NCBI RefSeq assembly: GCF_052078665.1
Contig: NZ_JBQJIK010000018.1
Span: 40,045 to 104,044, forward strand
Direction of reading: 5' to 3'
DNA: 64,000 nt
Source of the DNA: Inquilinus sp052078665
GTDB taxonomy: Bacteria > Pseudomonadota > Alphaproteobacteria > DSM-16000 > Inquilinaceae
The position numbers were made by a program, and so were the translations under genes. Shown here one piece after another: positions 34,758-43,038 of the stretch. The notes below the pieces were generated by a model that worked only from the letters and a program-made list of their open reading frames with translations, was not told where the DNA came from and did not search any database. Every line of letters begins with the position of its first letter. Position 1 is the first letter of the stretch.

Positions 34758-35498
34758 TCAGAACGCGGTCAGCCCGGCGACGTCCCGGCCGAAGGCCGAT
34801 TGCGGCTGCGAGGGCTGGAAGTCCTTCGCCCGTTCGCGCCGGGCGACGCAGTCGGAGATGTCCGCCGCGATCGCGGTCCAGGCCGCGCCCCGCTTCAGCG
34901 AATCGAGGAAGCACTCGTCGTAATAGGTGTAGCGGTCGTCGGCGCCGCAGCCGAAGGACGGCCGGTCGGCCCGGGCCGCGGTCAGCACGATGCGGTCCGG
35001 CGTCGTCAGCGCCGGCGTGTCGGTGTAGATCCCGGAATAGCAGCCGGAGGTGACCAGGACGGTCGGCCGGCCGGCGCAGGATCCGTCCAGGGCCTGGGCC
35101 AGATAGGTCGGCGGGATCACCGCATCGTCGGCGGCGACGAACAGTCCGCGGCCCTTCACGCCGTGCGAGGTGAGATAGACGAAGCAGCCGGTTCCGGCGG
35201 GTCCGGCCAGGCCGGCCATGGCGCGGTCGAAATTCGCCTTGGTAGCGACCGCGCCCGGCTGGCGCGCATCGGCCTTGAGCACGGCGATGTCGGCCGGCGC
35301 CACGCCGAAGGACAGCAGGCTGCGCCGCAGCGCGTCGACGCCGTTGTCGAACACCGGCTCGGCATCGTCGGCCGCGACCAGCAGCGCCTTCCAGCGCAGC
35401 GGCGTGCCCGTCGCGGCGACGGAGGGGACGGCCTGGCCGGCGCAACCCGACAGCAGCACCGCGAGGACGGCGATGCGAAGCGATGGCGCCGGTCTCAT
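34758..35498 (-). CDS. C13 (legumain-like) peptidase, lipoprotein
   Basis: 246 residues. The lipobox LLSGC places the acylated Cys at residue 19. The caspase/legumain-like core follows: His112 in YLTSHG and nucleophile Cys153 in VLVTSGCYSG, with FGCGADDRYTYYDECFLDS after. This is the bacterial C13 group (clan CD). It is expected to be membrane-anchored in the periplasm or outer membrane. The protein substrate is unknown. It lies 25 bp downstream of the VOC gene on the same strand. Confidence 0.85.
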   Translation of the reverse strand: MRPAPSLRIAVLAVLLSGCAGQAVPSVAATGTPLRWKALLVAADDAEPVFDNGVDALRRSLLSFGVAPADIAVLKADARQPGAVATKANFDRAMAGLAGPAGTGCFVYLTSHGVKGRGLFVAADDAVIPPTYLAQALDGSCAGRPTVLVTSGCYSGIYTDTPALTTPDRIVLTAARADRPSFGCGADDRYTYYDECFLDSLKRGAAWTAIAADISDCVARRERAKDFQPSQPQSAFGRDVAGLTAF

Positions 35499-35523
35499 CC
35501 GTCCCCTCTCCCCATCGTCCGGC

Positions 35524-35943
35524 CTACCAGGCGCCGGTGTTCGGCATCGACAGCCAGGGCTCGGCCGGCGGCTTCGAGCCGCCCTTCTGCAGGATCTCGA
35601 TCGAGATGTTGTCCGGCGAGCGGACGAAGGCCATGTGCCCGTCGCGCGGCGGCCGGTTGATGGTCACGCCGGCCTTCTGCAGCCGGTCGCAGAACTCGTA
35701 GATGTCGTCGACCTGATAGGCCAGGTGGCCGAAGTTGCGGCCGCCGGTGTAGACCTCGGGGTCCCAATTGTAGGTCAGCTCGACCGGCGCGTCCTCCTGG
35801 CCCGGCGGGGCGAGGAAGATCAGCGTGAAGCGGCCCTTCTCGTTCTCGCTGCGGCGGGTCTCCTTCAGGCCCAGCAGGTCGCGGTAGAAGTGCAGCGGCT
35901 GCTCCAGGTCGGTGACGCGGACCATGGTGTGCAGGTATTTCAT
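35524..35943 (-). CDS. VOC-family protein (glyoxalase I-like)
   Basis: 139 residues from ATG 35943 with a GGAGGATGG SD. Two beta-alpha-beta-beta-beta units are visible: HTMVRVTDLEQPLHFYRDLLGLKE and then GHLAYQVDDIYEFCDRLQKAG. Metal-site residues fit lactoylglutathione lyase: His5, Glu in PVELTYNW, His in FGHLAY and Glu in SIEIL. It would detoxify methylglyoxal-glutathione if it is a true GloA. The C-terminal extension PPAEPWLSMPNTGAW is common in proteobacterial members. Confidence 0.85.
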   Translation of the reverse strand: MKYLHTMVRVTDLEQPLHFYRDLLGLKETRRSENEKGRFTLIFLAPPGQEDAPVELTYNWDPEVYTGGRNFGHLAYQVDDIYEFCDRLQKAGVTINRPPRDGHMAFVRSPDNISIEILQKGGSKPPAEPWLSMPNTGAW

Positions 35944-36231
35944 CTTCCATCCTCCCGAACGGGTTCGCGGCGGCGGTGTCGGATCGTCTGAGGCAGTCCG
36001 GACGGTGGCCACGCAGGCATCGCCGAATCCGGACCCGGCTACAATCGTCGCCCGGCGGCTGTCTGACAAGTCGCTCCGGCCTCGGGCCGCCATTCAGCCG
36101 GAGGCCGAGAAAATCTCGTGACGGCGCATATCAAAGGTTGTGATCGGCCCTATCGTTCATAAATGATGGAGCAGTGTCGGCCCGGCCGATGCATCCCCGA
36201 CCATCTCTGCTCCGGAGGCCGAGGCGCATCC

Positions 36232-38025
36232 ATGCCGCACGACACCCCCCTGATCGCCACCATCGTCGCCGGCCTCGGCCTGGCCTTCATCTTCGGCGCC
36301 ATCGCCCACCGGCTGAAGGCGCCGCCGCTGGTCGGCTATCTGCTGGCCGGCATCCTGGTCGGGCCGCACACGCCGGGCTTCGTCGCCGACCAGGCGCTGG
36401 CGCCCGAGCTGGCGGAGATCGGCGTCATCCTGCTGATGTTCGGCGTCGGGCTGCACTTCTCGCTGAAGGACCTGCTGTCGGTGCGGGCGATCGCGGTGCC
36501 CGGCGCCGTGGTCCAGATCGGCTTCGCCACGGCGCTCGGCCTCGGCCTGGCGCTGATGCTCGGCTGGACCATCGCCAGCGGCCTGGTCTTCGGCCTCGCC
36601 TTGTCGGTCGCCAGCACCGTGGTGCTGCTGCGGGCGCTGCAGGAACGCCGGCTGGTGGAGACCGAGCGCGGCCGCATCGCCGTCGGCTGGCTGATCGTCG
36701 AGGATCTGGCGATGGTGCTGGCGCTGGTGCTGCTGCCGGCGCTGGCCGGGCTGGTCAACGGCGACATCGACCTCGGGTCCGATCCGCTCGCCGTCTCCCT
36801 CGGCCTCGACCTGGGCGTCGGCGGCGTGCTGGCGCTGACCCTGGTGAAGGTCGCCGCCTTCGTCGCGCTGATGCTGGTGGTCGGCCGGCGGGTGATTCCC
36901 TGGGTGCTGCACTACATCGCCCACACCGGATCGCGCGAGCTGTTCCGGCTGGCGGTGCTGGCGCTCGCGCTCGGCGTCGCCTTCGGCTCGGCCAAGCTGT
37001 TCGGCGTGTCGCTGGCGCTCGGCGCCTTCTTCGCCGGCATGGTGCTGGCCGAATCCGAGCTCAGCCACGCCGCGGCGCAGGAGACGCTGCCGCTGCGCGA
37101 CGCCTTCGCGGTGCTGTTCTTCGTCTCGGTCGGCATGCTGTTCGACCCGACCAGCCTGTGGCGCGACCCGCTGCCGATGCTGGCGGTGGTGTTCATCATC
37201 GTCATCGGCAAATCGGTCGCCGCCTTCGTCATCGTCCGCCTGTTCGGCCATCCGGTGACGACGGCGCTGCTGATCTCCGCCAGCCTGGCGCAGATCGGCG
37301 AGTTCTCCTTCATCCTGGCCGAGCTCGGCGTGAAGCTCGGCCTGCTGCCGGAGGCCGGGCGGGACCTGATCCTGGGCGGTGCGATCCTGTCGATCCTGCT
37401 CAACCCCGTGGTGTTCAACGCCTTCGGCCGGCTGCGGCCGCTGTTGGAGCGCGCGGTGCCGGTCCCGGCCATGGCGGGCGGCCCGGCCCTCCCGGCCGAG
37501 GCGCCGCCGCCGGCCGAGGCTGCGCCCGCCGCACTGCCCGCGGCCGAGACGGCCACGCTGGCCGAGCCGGCGCTGCCGACCGCGCTCACGGATCACGTCG
37601 TGCTGGTCGGCTATGGCCGTGTCGGCAGCCTGATCGGCGCGGCGCTGCAGGCCGCCGGCCGGCCCTTCCTGGTGATCGAGGACGCCGACCAGCCTTTGGC
37701 GCGGCTGCGCGAGGCCGGGATCGAAACCATCATCGGCAACGCCGCGGTGCCGGAGGTGCTGGGGCTGGCCAACCTGCCGGCGGCCCGGCAACTGGCCGTC
37801 GCCGTCCCGAACGCCTTCGAGGCTGGCCAGATCGTCGCCCAGGCCCGGGCCGCCAACCCCGGCATCGCCATCATCGCCCGGGCGCATTCCGATGCCGAGG
37901 TCGAGCATCTCAGCAGCCTCGGCGCCGACGCGGTGATCATGGGCGAGCGCGAGATCGCCCGCGGCATGGCCGAAGCCCTGGCTGCGGGCGAGGGCGTGCA
38001 GCCCGGAGTCACGCCAGGCGCGTGA
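36232..38025 (+). CDS. Kef/YbaL-type monovalent cation:proton antiporter
   Basis: 597 residues. Residues 1-410 contain about 12 membrane helices of the CPA2 type (start MPHDTPLIATIVAGLGLAF; GYLLAGILVGPHTPGF is the family hallmark). An Ala/Pro-rich linker (about 415-445) leads to a cytoplasmic RCK/TrkA-N Rossmann domain (VVLVGYGRVGSLIGAAL, with an acidic end of strand 2 in VIEDAD). It exchanges K+ or Na+ for protons across the inner membrane and is gated by nucleotide. The ATG at 36232 is chosen because it precedes the first helix directly. Confidence 0.92.
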   Translation: MPHDTPLIATIVAGLGLAFIFGAIAHRLKAPPLVGYLLAGILVGPHTPGFVADQALAPELAEIGVILLMFGVGLHFSLKDLLSVRAIAVPGAVVQIGFATALGLGLALMLGWTIASGLVFGLALSVASTVVLLRALQERRLVETERGRIAVGWLIVEDLAMVLALVLLPALAGLVNGDIDLGSDPLAVSLGLDLGVGGVLALTLVKVAAFVALMLVVGRRVIPWVLHYIAHTGSRELFRLAVLALALGVAFGSAKLFGVSLALGAFFAGMVLAESELSHAAAQETLPLRDAFAVLFFVSVGMLFDPTSLWRDPLPMLAVVFIIVIGKSVAAFVIVRLFGHPVTTALLISASLAQIGEFSFILAELGVKLGLLPEAGRDLILGGAILSILLNPVVFNAFGRLRPLLERAVPVPAMAGGPALPAEAPPPAEAAPAALPAAETATLAEPALPTALTDHVVLVGYGRVGSLIGAALQAAGRPFLVIEDADQPLARLREAGIETIIGNAAVPEVLGLANLPAARQLAVAVPNAFEAGQIVAQARAANPGIAIIARAHSDAEVEHLSSLGADAVIMGEREIARGMAEALAAGEGVQPGVTPGA

Positions 38026-38409
38026 CTCTCTCGAGCCGGATTGCAAATCTGTTGCGTGGGGACGCGGCTTTAGACATATTACATATTGTATACCAGTTTC
38101 GATCCTGCCAATCATGACGGGTCGCGGACGGACCCGCCGACGGTTGAGAGGACATAGTCGACCCGGCTTCGATGCCAAAGCGGCGCTCAGCGCCGGACTT
38201 CCTCCATGACTCGATTGGCGCTCAGCGCCCTACGCCTTTGCGGGCTCTGCCCGACGGCTCGGGATCAGGCAGGGCCGGCTCTCCGGAGGCCCCGGAGGAC
38301 CGGTCCGATTCCGCAGCCACCGCCGCGGTAGAGCATCGCAGGCCAATGAACCGCCGGCAGTCAACGACCGGCCGAACGAGTGCAACGAGACACTGGGAGA
38401 GCCATCGCC
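38026..38409. other. Spacer before the OxlT-type gene
   Basis: 384 bp without a gene. An AT-rich patch at about 38072-38100 (ATTACATATTGTATACC) looks like a promoter. Beyond it lie two copies of a 13-bp near-palindrome, listed separately. Confidence 0.45.
38182..38229. promoter_or_regulatory. Two direct copies of a 13-bp near-palindrome
   Basis: GGCGCTCAGCGCC occurs at 38182-38194 and again at 38217-38229, 35 bp apart. Each is symmetric around its central base. The pair is a candidate operator for the transporter gene downstream; it may also be chance in GC-rich DNA. Confidence 0.35.
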
Positions 38410-39744
38410 ATGAGTGCGATTTCCAACGCGAGCGCCGGGACGGGGAGAGCGCCCGCGAATCGCTGGATTCAGCTGATCGCCGGCATCGTCTGCATGGTCG
38501 CTGCCGCGAACATCCAATACGCCTGGACCCTGTTCGTTCCGGAGATCCAGGAGACCTACGGCTGGAGCCGCGCCGCGATCCAGACCGCCTTCACCATCTT
38601 CGTCGTCGTCCAGACCTGGCTGACCCCGATCGAGGGGTATTTCATCGACAAATACGGCCCGCGCGCCATGGTGCTGGTGGGCGGCGTGATGACCGGCCTG
38701 TCCTGGGTCGTGAACTCCTACGCCACCTCGCTGACCGGCTTCTATGTCGGCGCCGCGATCGGCGGCATCGGCGTCGGCTGCGTCTACGCCACCTGCGTCA
38801 ACGCCGCGCTGAAATGGTTCCCGGACCGCCGCGGCCTGGCCGTGGGCCTGACCGCCGGCGGCTACGGCGCCGGCTCGGCCCTGACCATCATCCCGATCGC
38901 CAGCGTCATCGCCGACTCGGGCTATCAGACCGCCTTCTTCTGGTTCGGCCTGATCCAGGGCAGCATCATCTTCGCCGCCGCCTGGTTCCTGCGCGCCCCG
39001 GGCAAGCAGGAGGTGAAGCACTCGACCAAGGTCGCCCAGTCACGGCGCGACTACACGCTGGGCGAGGCGCTGCAGACCCGGGTGTTCTACGTCATGATGT
39101 TCATGTTCATCTGCACCGTCACCGGCGGTCTGATGGCGGTCGCCCAGCTCGGCGTCATCGCCCAGGATCTCGGCGTCAAGGACATGCCGGTGAACCTGTT
39201 CTTCTTCACCATGGCGGCGCTGCCCTTCGCCCTGATGCTCGACCGCATCATGAACGGCATCTCGCGGCCCTTCTTCGGCTGGGTGTCCGACCATATCGGG
39301 CGCGAGAAGACGATGTTCATCGCCTTCACCATGGAAGGCATCGGCATCGTCGCGCTCGGCACCTTCGGCCACAATCCGTGGGCGTTCCTGATCCTGTCGG
39401 GCGTGGTGTTCCTAGCCTGGGGCGAGGTGTACTCGCTGTTCAGCGCCACCGCAGGCGACACCTTCGGCACCAAGCATGTCGGCAAGATCTACGGCGTGCT
39501 GTACTGCGCCAAGGGCGTCGCCGCGCTGCTGGTGCCGTTCGGCAACCTGCTGATGGAGGCGACCGGCACCTGGTCGACGGTGCTGTACACCGTGGCGGCG
39601 ATGGATCTGATCGCAGCGTTCTCGGCGATCGTGATCCTGCGGCCGATGCTGCAGCGCCACCATGCCCGCAACGCCTCGGCCCTGGCGACGGCCGAGCCGC
39701 AGCGGGCGGCCAGCCACAGCGGCCGGCTGGCCAGCGCCAGCTAG
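38410..39744 (+). CDS. MFS transporter of the oxalate/formate antiporter (OxlT) type
   Basis: 444 residues with 12 predicted helices. Family features are readable: QYAWTLFVPEIQETYGWSRA at the first helix, NAALKWFPDRRGLAVGLTAGGYGAG around residue 135-160, and the loop GYFIDKYGPRAMV. OxlT-type proteins exchange dicarboxylates or monocarboxylates across the inner membrane; the actual substrate is uncertain because no oxalate-degrading genes are nearby. The start has a GGGAGA SD. A strong terminator follows. Confidence 0.88.
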   Translation: MSAISNASAGTGRAPANRWIQLIAGIVCMVAAANIQYAWTLFVPEIQETYGWSRAAIQTAFTIFVVVQTWLTPIEGYFIDKYGPRAMVLVGGVMTGLSWVVNSYATSLTGFYVGAAIGGIGVGCVYATCVNAALKWFPDRRGLAVGLTAGGYGAGSALTIIPIASVIADSGYQTAFFWFGLIQGSIIFAAAWFLRAPGKQEVKHSTKVAQSRRDYTLGEALQTRVFYVMMFMFICTVTGGLMAVAQLGVIAQDLGVKDMPVNLFFFTMAALPFALMLDRIMNGISRPFFGWVSDHIGREKTMFIAFTMEGIGIVALGTFGHNPWAFLILSGVVFLAWGEVYSLFSATAGDTFGTKHVGKIYGVLYCAKGVAALLVPFGNLLMEATGTWSTVLYTVAAMDLIAAFSAIVILRPMLQRHHARNASALATAEPQRAASHSGRLASAS

Positions 39745-39792
39745 GCTCTCAGACCGGGCCGGCCCGTTGCCGGCCCTGCAAGAATGGAACAG

Positions 39793-39833
39793 CCGGGCCG
39801 GGAGGGCAGCCTCCCGCCCGGTTTTCCGTTTTT
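39793..39833 (+). terminator. Rho-independent terminator after the OxlT-type gene
   Basis: The stem CCGGG(C)CGGGAGG / CCTCCCGCCCGG has a GCAG loop and is followed by TTTTCCGTTTTTG. It also lies immediately beyond the end of phnF on the opposite strand. Confidence 0.85.
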
Positions 39834-39834
39834 G

Positions 39835-40569
39835 TCAGCTCTCGAAAACCAGCTGGATGCGGTCGCTGGCGAAGCTGGACAGGCCGAACTCGACCACCCG
39901 TCCCTCGGCGTCGACATTGAGCGCCTCGGTCGCCAGCACCGGCCGGGAGCGCGTGATCTCGAGCAGCCGCTGCTCCCGCGCATCCGGCAGCCGGGCCGAG
40001 ACCCGGGTGCGGCGGCGGGTGTAGTCGGCGACGCCGAGACGGGCGAAGCTCGCCGTCACCGAGCGGGTCTCGCGGAAGATCTCGACGATTCCCGGGAAGC
40101 GCGCCGCCGGGAAGTAATGGCTGGCGAGGCTCAGCGGCAGCCCGTCGGCATGCGACCGGGTGTCCAGCCGGATCACCTCGGCCCCCACCGGCACCTCCAG
40201 CTCCCGCGCGACCGCGGCCGAGGCCAGTTCGTTCGCCGATTCCAGCAGCTCCAGCCGGGCGGCGCGGTTCTCGCGGCGCATGTTCTCGTGGAAGCGGGTG
40301 CGCCGGCCGATCAGATAGGCGATGGCGCCGAGATGGACGAAGGTGCCGCGCCCCTGGGTGACATCGACCAGGCCGCGCTCCTCCAGCTCCGCCATCGCCC
40401 GCCGCACCGTGTGGCGATTGACGCCGAATCGCTCCGACAGCTCCGCCTCGGTCGGCAGCCGGGCGCCGGCCGGGTGCACGCCGTCGCGGATCTCGCGCTC
40501 CAGCGCCTCGCTGATCTGGCGCCACAGGGCGACGCCGGCGCCGCGGCTGAGCGAGGTGTGTGGAGTCAT
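39835..40569 (-). CDS. phnF: Phosphonate-operon regulator PhnF (GntR/UTRA family)
   Basis: 244 residues from ATG 40569 (an ATG at 40587 adds six). The winged helix is LPTEAELSERFGVNRHTVRRAMAELEERGLV (residues about 36-66), then the wing GRGTFV. A UTRA ligand domain follows, with RLELLESANELASAAVARELEV and an FGLSSFASDRIQLVFE end. PhnF proteins repress phosphonate-use genes. It is divergent from phnG. Confidence 0.9.
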   Translation of the reverse strand: MTPHTSLSRGAGVALWRQISEALEREIRDGVHPAGARLPTEAELSERFGVNRHTVRRAMAELEERGLVDVTQGRGTFVHLGAIAYLIGRRTRFHENMRRENRAARLELLESANELASAAVARELEVPVGAEVIRLDTRSHADGLPLSLASHYFPAARFPGIVEIFRETRSVTASFARLGVADYTRRRTRVSARLPDAREQRLLEITRSRPVLATEALNVDAEGRVVEFGLSSFASDRIQLVFES

Positions 40570-40681
40570 GCCAGTTCCGTCACGCAAATTTCATCCTTGC
40601 CGACTTGCGGCTGCCGTCGAATCTCGTCCATGATCTAAACATACGGATGACTAGATGAATGTGCAATAGGTTGATCGGTCG
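40570..40681. promoter_or_regulatory. Divergent phnF/phnG promoter region
   Basis: 112 bp. It contains an interrupted palindrome ATCTA-14 bp-TAGAT (40633-40656) in an AT-richer patch just ahead of phnG, a candidate PhnF operator. A Pho box was searched for by eye and not recognised with confidence. Confidence 0.5.
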
Positions 40682-41137
40682 ATGACCAACAAAACCGAAC
40701 AGCGCCGGGACTGGATGGCCGTGCTGGCCAAGTCGGATTCGGCGACACTGCGTCGCCTGTGGTCGGATCTCGACGACGAGGCCCGATTCACCACGCTGCG
40801 CCCGGCCGAGACCGGCATGGTGATGGTGCGCGGCCGCGCCGGCGGCGACGGCATGGCCTTCGCGCTCGGCGAGATGACGGTGACGCGTTGCACTGTGCGG
40901 TTGGACGGCAGCGACGTGCTGGGCTTCGCCTATGTCGCCGGCCGCGACCGCCGCCATGCCGAGATCGCGGCCCGGGCCGACGCCTTGCTGCAGACCGATC
41001 GGCGCAACGCTGTCGAGGCCGCGTTGATTGCGCCACTGCGCGCAGCCCAGGCCGAGGCGCGGGCCGTGGCCCGGCGCAAGGCGGCGGCGACCCGCGTCGA
41101 CTTCTTCACCATGGTGCGGGGGGAGAATCCACGATGA
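40682..41137 (+). CDS. phnG: C-P lyase core subunit PhnG
   Basis: 151 residues. Typical PhnG features: RRDWMAVLAKS at the N-terminus, PAETGMVMVRGRAGGDGMAFALGEMTVTRC in the middle and ARRKAAATRVDFFTMVRGE at the end. It forms the PhnGHIJ core that, with PhnI, attaches phosphonate to ATP ribose. Its stop overlaps phnH (ATGA). Confidence 0.95.
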   Translation: MTNKTEQRRDWMAVLAKSDSATLRRLWSDLDDEARFTTLRPAETGMVMVRGRAGGDGMAFALGEMTVTRCTVRLDGSDVLGFAYVAGRDRRHAEIAARADALLQTDRRNAVEAALIAPLRAAQAEARAVARRKAAATRVDFFTMVRGENPR

Positions 41138-41739
41138 CCGCGATCCTCGACTCGGCGGCGCTGCTGCCCGGCCTCGCCGACCCGGTGCTCGGCAGCCAGT
41201 CGGTGTTCCGCGCGGTGCTCGACGCCATGGCCCGACCCGGCCGGCCGGTCGGCTGCCCGGAGCCGGTCGCGGCGCCGGCCCCGCTCGGCCGCGCCATGAC
41301 GGCAGCGGCGCTGACCCTGGTCGATTTCGACACGCCGGTCTGGCTCGACCCGGCCCTGGCGACCCCGGCGGTGCAGAGCTTCCTGCGTTTCCACACCGGC
41401 GCGCCCTTGGTCGCCGACCCGGCCGCGGCGGCCTTCCTGCTCGTCGCCGACGCCACGACCCTGCCGCGCCTCGGCGGCCTGGCCCTGGGCGAGGACCGCT
41501 ACCCCGACCGCTCGGCGACGCTGGTGGTCGAGGTGCCGGCGCTGGACGGGCCGGAGGCGGGCCGCTTCACCGGCCCCGGCATCGCCGCGGCCGAACCCGC
41601 CCGGATCGTGGGCCTGCCGGAATGGTTCCGCGAGGACTGGGCGGCCAATGGCGCCGCCTATCCGCTCGGCGTCGATCTTCTGCTGACCTGCGGCGACCGG
41701 ATGCTGGGCTTGCCGCGCACCACCCGCTGGGAGGGCTGA
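41134..41739 (+). CDS. phnH: C-P lyase core subunit PhnH
   Basis: 201 residues. The conserved start segment SQSVFRAVLDAMARPGRP, the DTPVWLD strand and the C-terminal GVDLLLTCGDRMLGLPRTTR are all present. It is a PLP-fold-like subunit of the PhnGHIJ complex without its own catalysis. It starts within the phnG stop; phnI follows after 4 bp. Confidence 0.95.
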   Translation: MTAILDSAALLPGLADPVLGSQSVFRAVLDAMARPGRPVGCPEPVAAPAPLGRAMTAAALTLVDFDTPVWLDPALATPAVQSFLRFHTGAPLVADPAAAAFLLVADATTLPRLGGLALGEDRYPDRSATLVVEVPALDGPEAGRFTGPGIAAAEPARIVGLPEWFREDWAANGAAYPLGVDLLLTCGDRMLGLPRTTRWEG

Positions 41740-41743
41740 TCCG

Positions 41744-42856
41744 ATGTATGTCGCCGTCAAAGGAGGCGAACGTGCGATCGAGAACGCCCAGACGCTGCTG
41801 GCGGAGACCCGCCGCGGCGATCCGGCGGTGCCCGAGATCGCCCCGGACCAGATCCGCGAGCAGCTGGGCCTGGCCGTCGACCGGGTGATGGCCGAAGGCT
41901 CGCTGTACGACCGGGATCTCGCGGCGCTGGCGATCAAGCAGGCGCAGGGCGACCTGGTGGAGGCGATCTTCCTGCTGCGCGCCTACCGCACCACGCTGCC
42001 GCGCTTCGCGGTGTCGGAGCCGGTCGACACCGCCGCCATGACGGTGCGGCGCCGCGTGTCCGCCACCTACAAGGACATCCCGGGCGGCCAGATCCTGGGC
42101 CCGACCTACGACTACACCCACCGCCTGATCGACTTCGCCCTGGCCGCCGCGGGCGAGCCGGCGGCGGCGCCGGAGGGCGAGGCGGGGCCGGACGGGCCGG
42201 TGCCGCGCGTGGTCGACATCCTCAACCGCGAGGGGCTGATCGAGCGCGAGGCCGAGGCGCCGGAAGGGCATGAGCCGGTCGACCTGACGCGCGACCCGCT
42301 GAGCCTGCCGGCCGACCGCGACCAGCGGCTGCAGAACCTCGCGAGAGGCGACGAGGGCTTCCTGCTGGCGCTCGGCTATTCGGTGCAGCGCGGCTATGGC
42401 GGCAACCACCCCTTCGCCGGCGAGATCCGGCTGGGCGAGGTGGCGGTCGAGATCGTGCCGGAGGAGCTGGGCTTCGCGATCGAGATCGGCGAGGTCACCG
42501 TCACCGAATGCCAGATGGTGAACCAGTTCGCCGGGTCGAAATCGGCGCCGCCGCAGTTCACCCGCGGCTACGGCCTGGCCTTCGGCCATTGCGAGCGCAA
42601 GGTCATGGCGATGTCGCTGGTCGACCGGGCGCTGCGCGGCCGCGAGCTGGGTGAGGATTCGCGCTATCCGGCCCAGGACGAGGAGTTCGTGCTGGCGCAC
42701 AGCGACAATGTCGAGGCCTCGGGCTTCGTGCAGCATCTCAAGCTGCCGCATTACGTCGACTTCCAGGCCGAGCTGGAGCTGATCCGCCGGCTGCGGGCGG
42801 AGCATGAGCGCCGCGCCCGCGAGGCGGACGACACCCGGAAGGAGGCGGCGGAATGA
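41744..42856 (+). CDS. phnI: C-P lyase core subunit PhnI
   Basis: 370 residues with a GGAGG SD in the end of phnH. The N-terminus MYVAVKGGERAIENAQTLL, LRAYRTTLPRF, GGQILGPTYDYTHRLIDFAL and the HCERKVMAMSLVDRAL motif are diagnostic. PhnI is the nucleosidase/transferase component that makes the ribose-phosphonate intermediate. The last codons run into ATGAGC, so the stop overlaps the start of the 61-codon bridging frame. Confidence 0.95.
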   Translation: MYVAVKGGERAIENAQTLLAETRRGDPAVPEIAPDQIREQLGLAVDRVMAEGSLYDRDLAALAIKQAQGDLVEAIFLLRAYRTTLPRFAVSEPVDTAAMTVRRRVSATYKDIPGGQILGPTYDYTHRLIDFALAAAGEPAAAPEGEAGPDGPVPRVVDILNREGLIEREAEAPEGHEPVDLTRDPLSLPADRDQRLQNLARGDEGFLLALGYSVQRGYGGNHPFAGEIRLGEVAVEIVPEELGFAIEIGEVTVTECQMVNQFAGSKSAPPQFTRGYGLAFGHCERKVMAMSLVDRALRGRELGEDSRYPAQDEEFVLAHSDNVEASGFVQHLKLPHYVDFQAELELIRRLRAEHERRAREADDTRKEAAE

Positions 42857-43038
42857 GCGCCGACATCGTGACGAAGAGGGTAGGGCGGGGCCACCCCCTC
42901 ACCCTCCCAGCCCAAGCGGGCTGGGTCCCTCCCTCTCCCCGAGGAGAGGGGAATGGAGCCGGACGTTGTTTCACCTCTCCTTGGGGAGAGGTCGAAATCG
43001 CGCAGCGATTTCGGGTGAGGGGGCGAGCCGATGTCTGA
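42853..43038 (+). CDS. Repeat-encoded 61-codon frame bridging phnI and phnJ
   Basis: An ATG overlaps the phnI stop by four bases (ATGA). The frame runs through the whole hairpin repeat and stops at TGA 43036-43038, seven bases inside phnJ. The product (MSADIVTKRVGRGHPLTLPA ... RFRVRGRADV) is Gly/Arg/Pro-rich and probably has no function of its own. Its geometry would pass ribosomes from phnI to phnJ across the inserted repeat. Existence as a translated frame is inferred from position only. Confidence 0.4.
   Translation: MSADIVTKRVGRGHPLTLPAQAGWVPPSPRGEGNGAGRCFTSPWGEVEIAQRFRVRGRADV
42894..43023. repeat. 130-bp hairpin-rich repeat inside the phn operon
   Basis: Perfect 11-bp terminal inverted repeats (CCCCCTCACCC at 42894-42904, GGGTGAGGGGG at 43013-43023) enclose four hairpins: CCCAGCCC/GGGCTGGG, CCCTCTCC/GGAGAGGG, ACCTCTCC/GGAGAGGT and CGAAATCG/CGATTTCG. 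A related copy begins at 63923. It resembles a non-autonomous palindromic element. Its right end supplies the G-rich SD of phnJ. Confidence 0.8.

Noticed and set aside
36157..38178. A 673-codon minus-strand frame opposite the Kef-type antiporter
   Set aside because: The product is Gln/Arg/His/Asp-rich low-complexity sequence, the usual antisense of a Leu/Ala-rich membrane protein.
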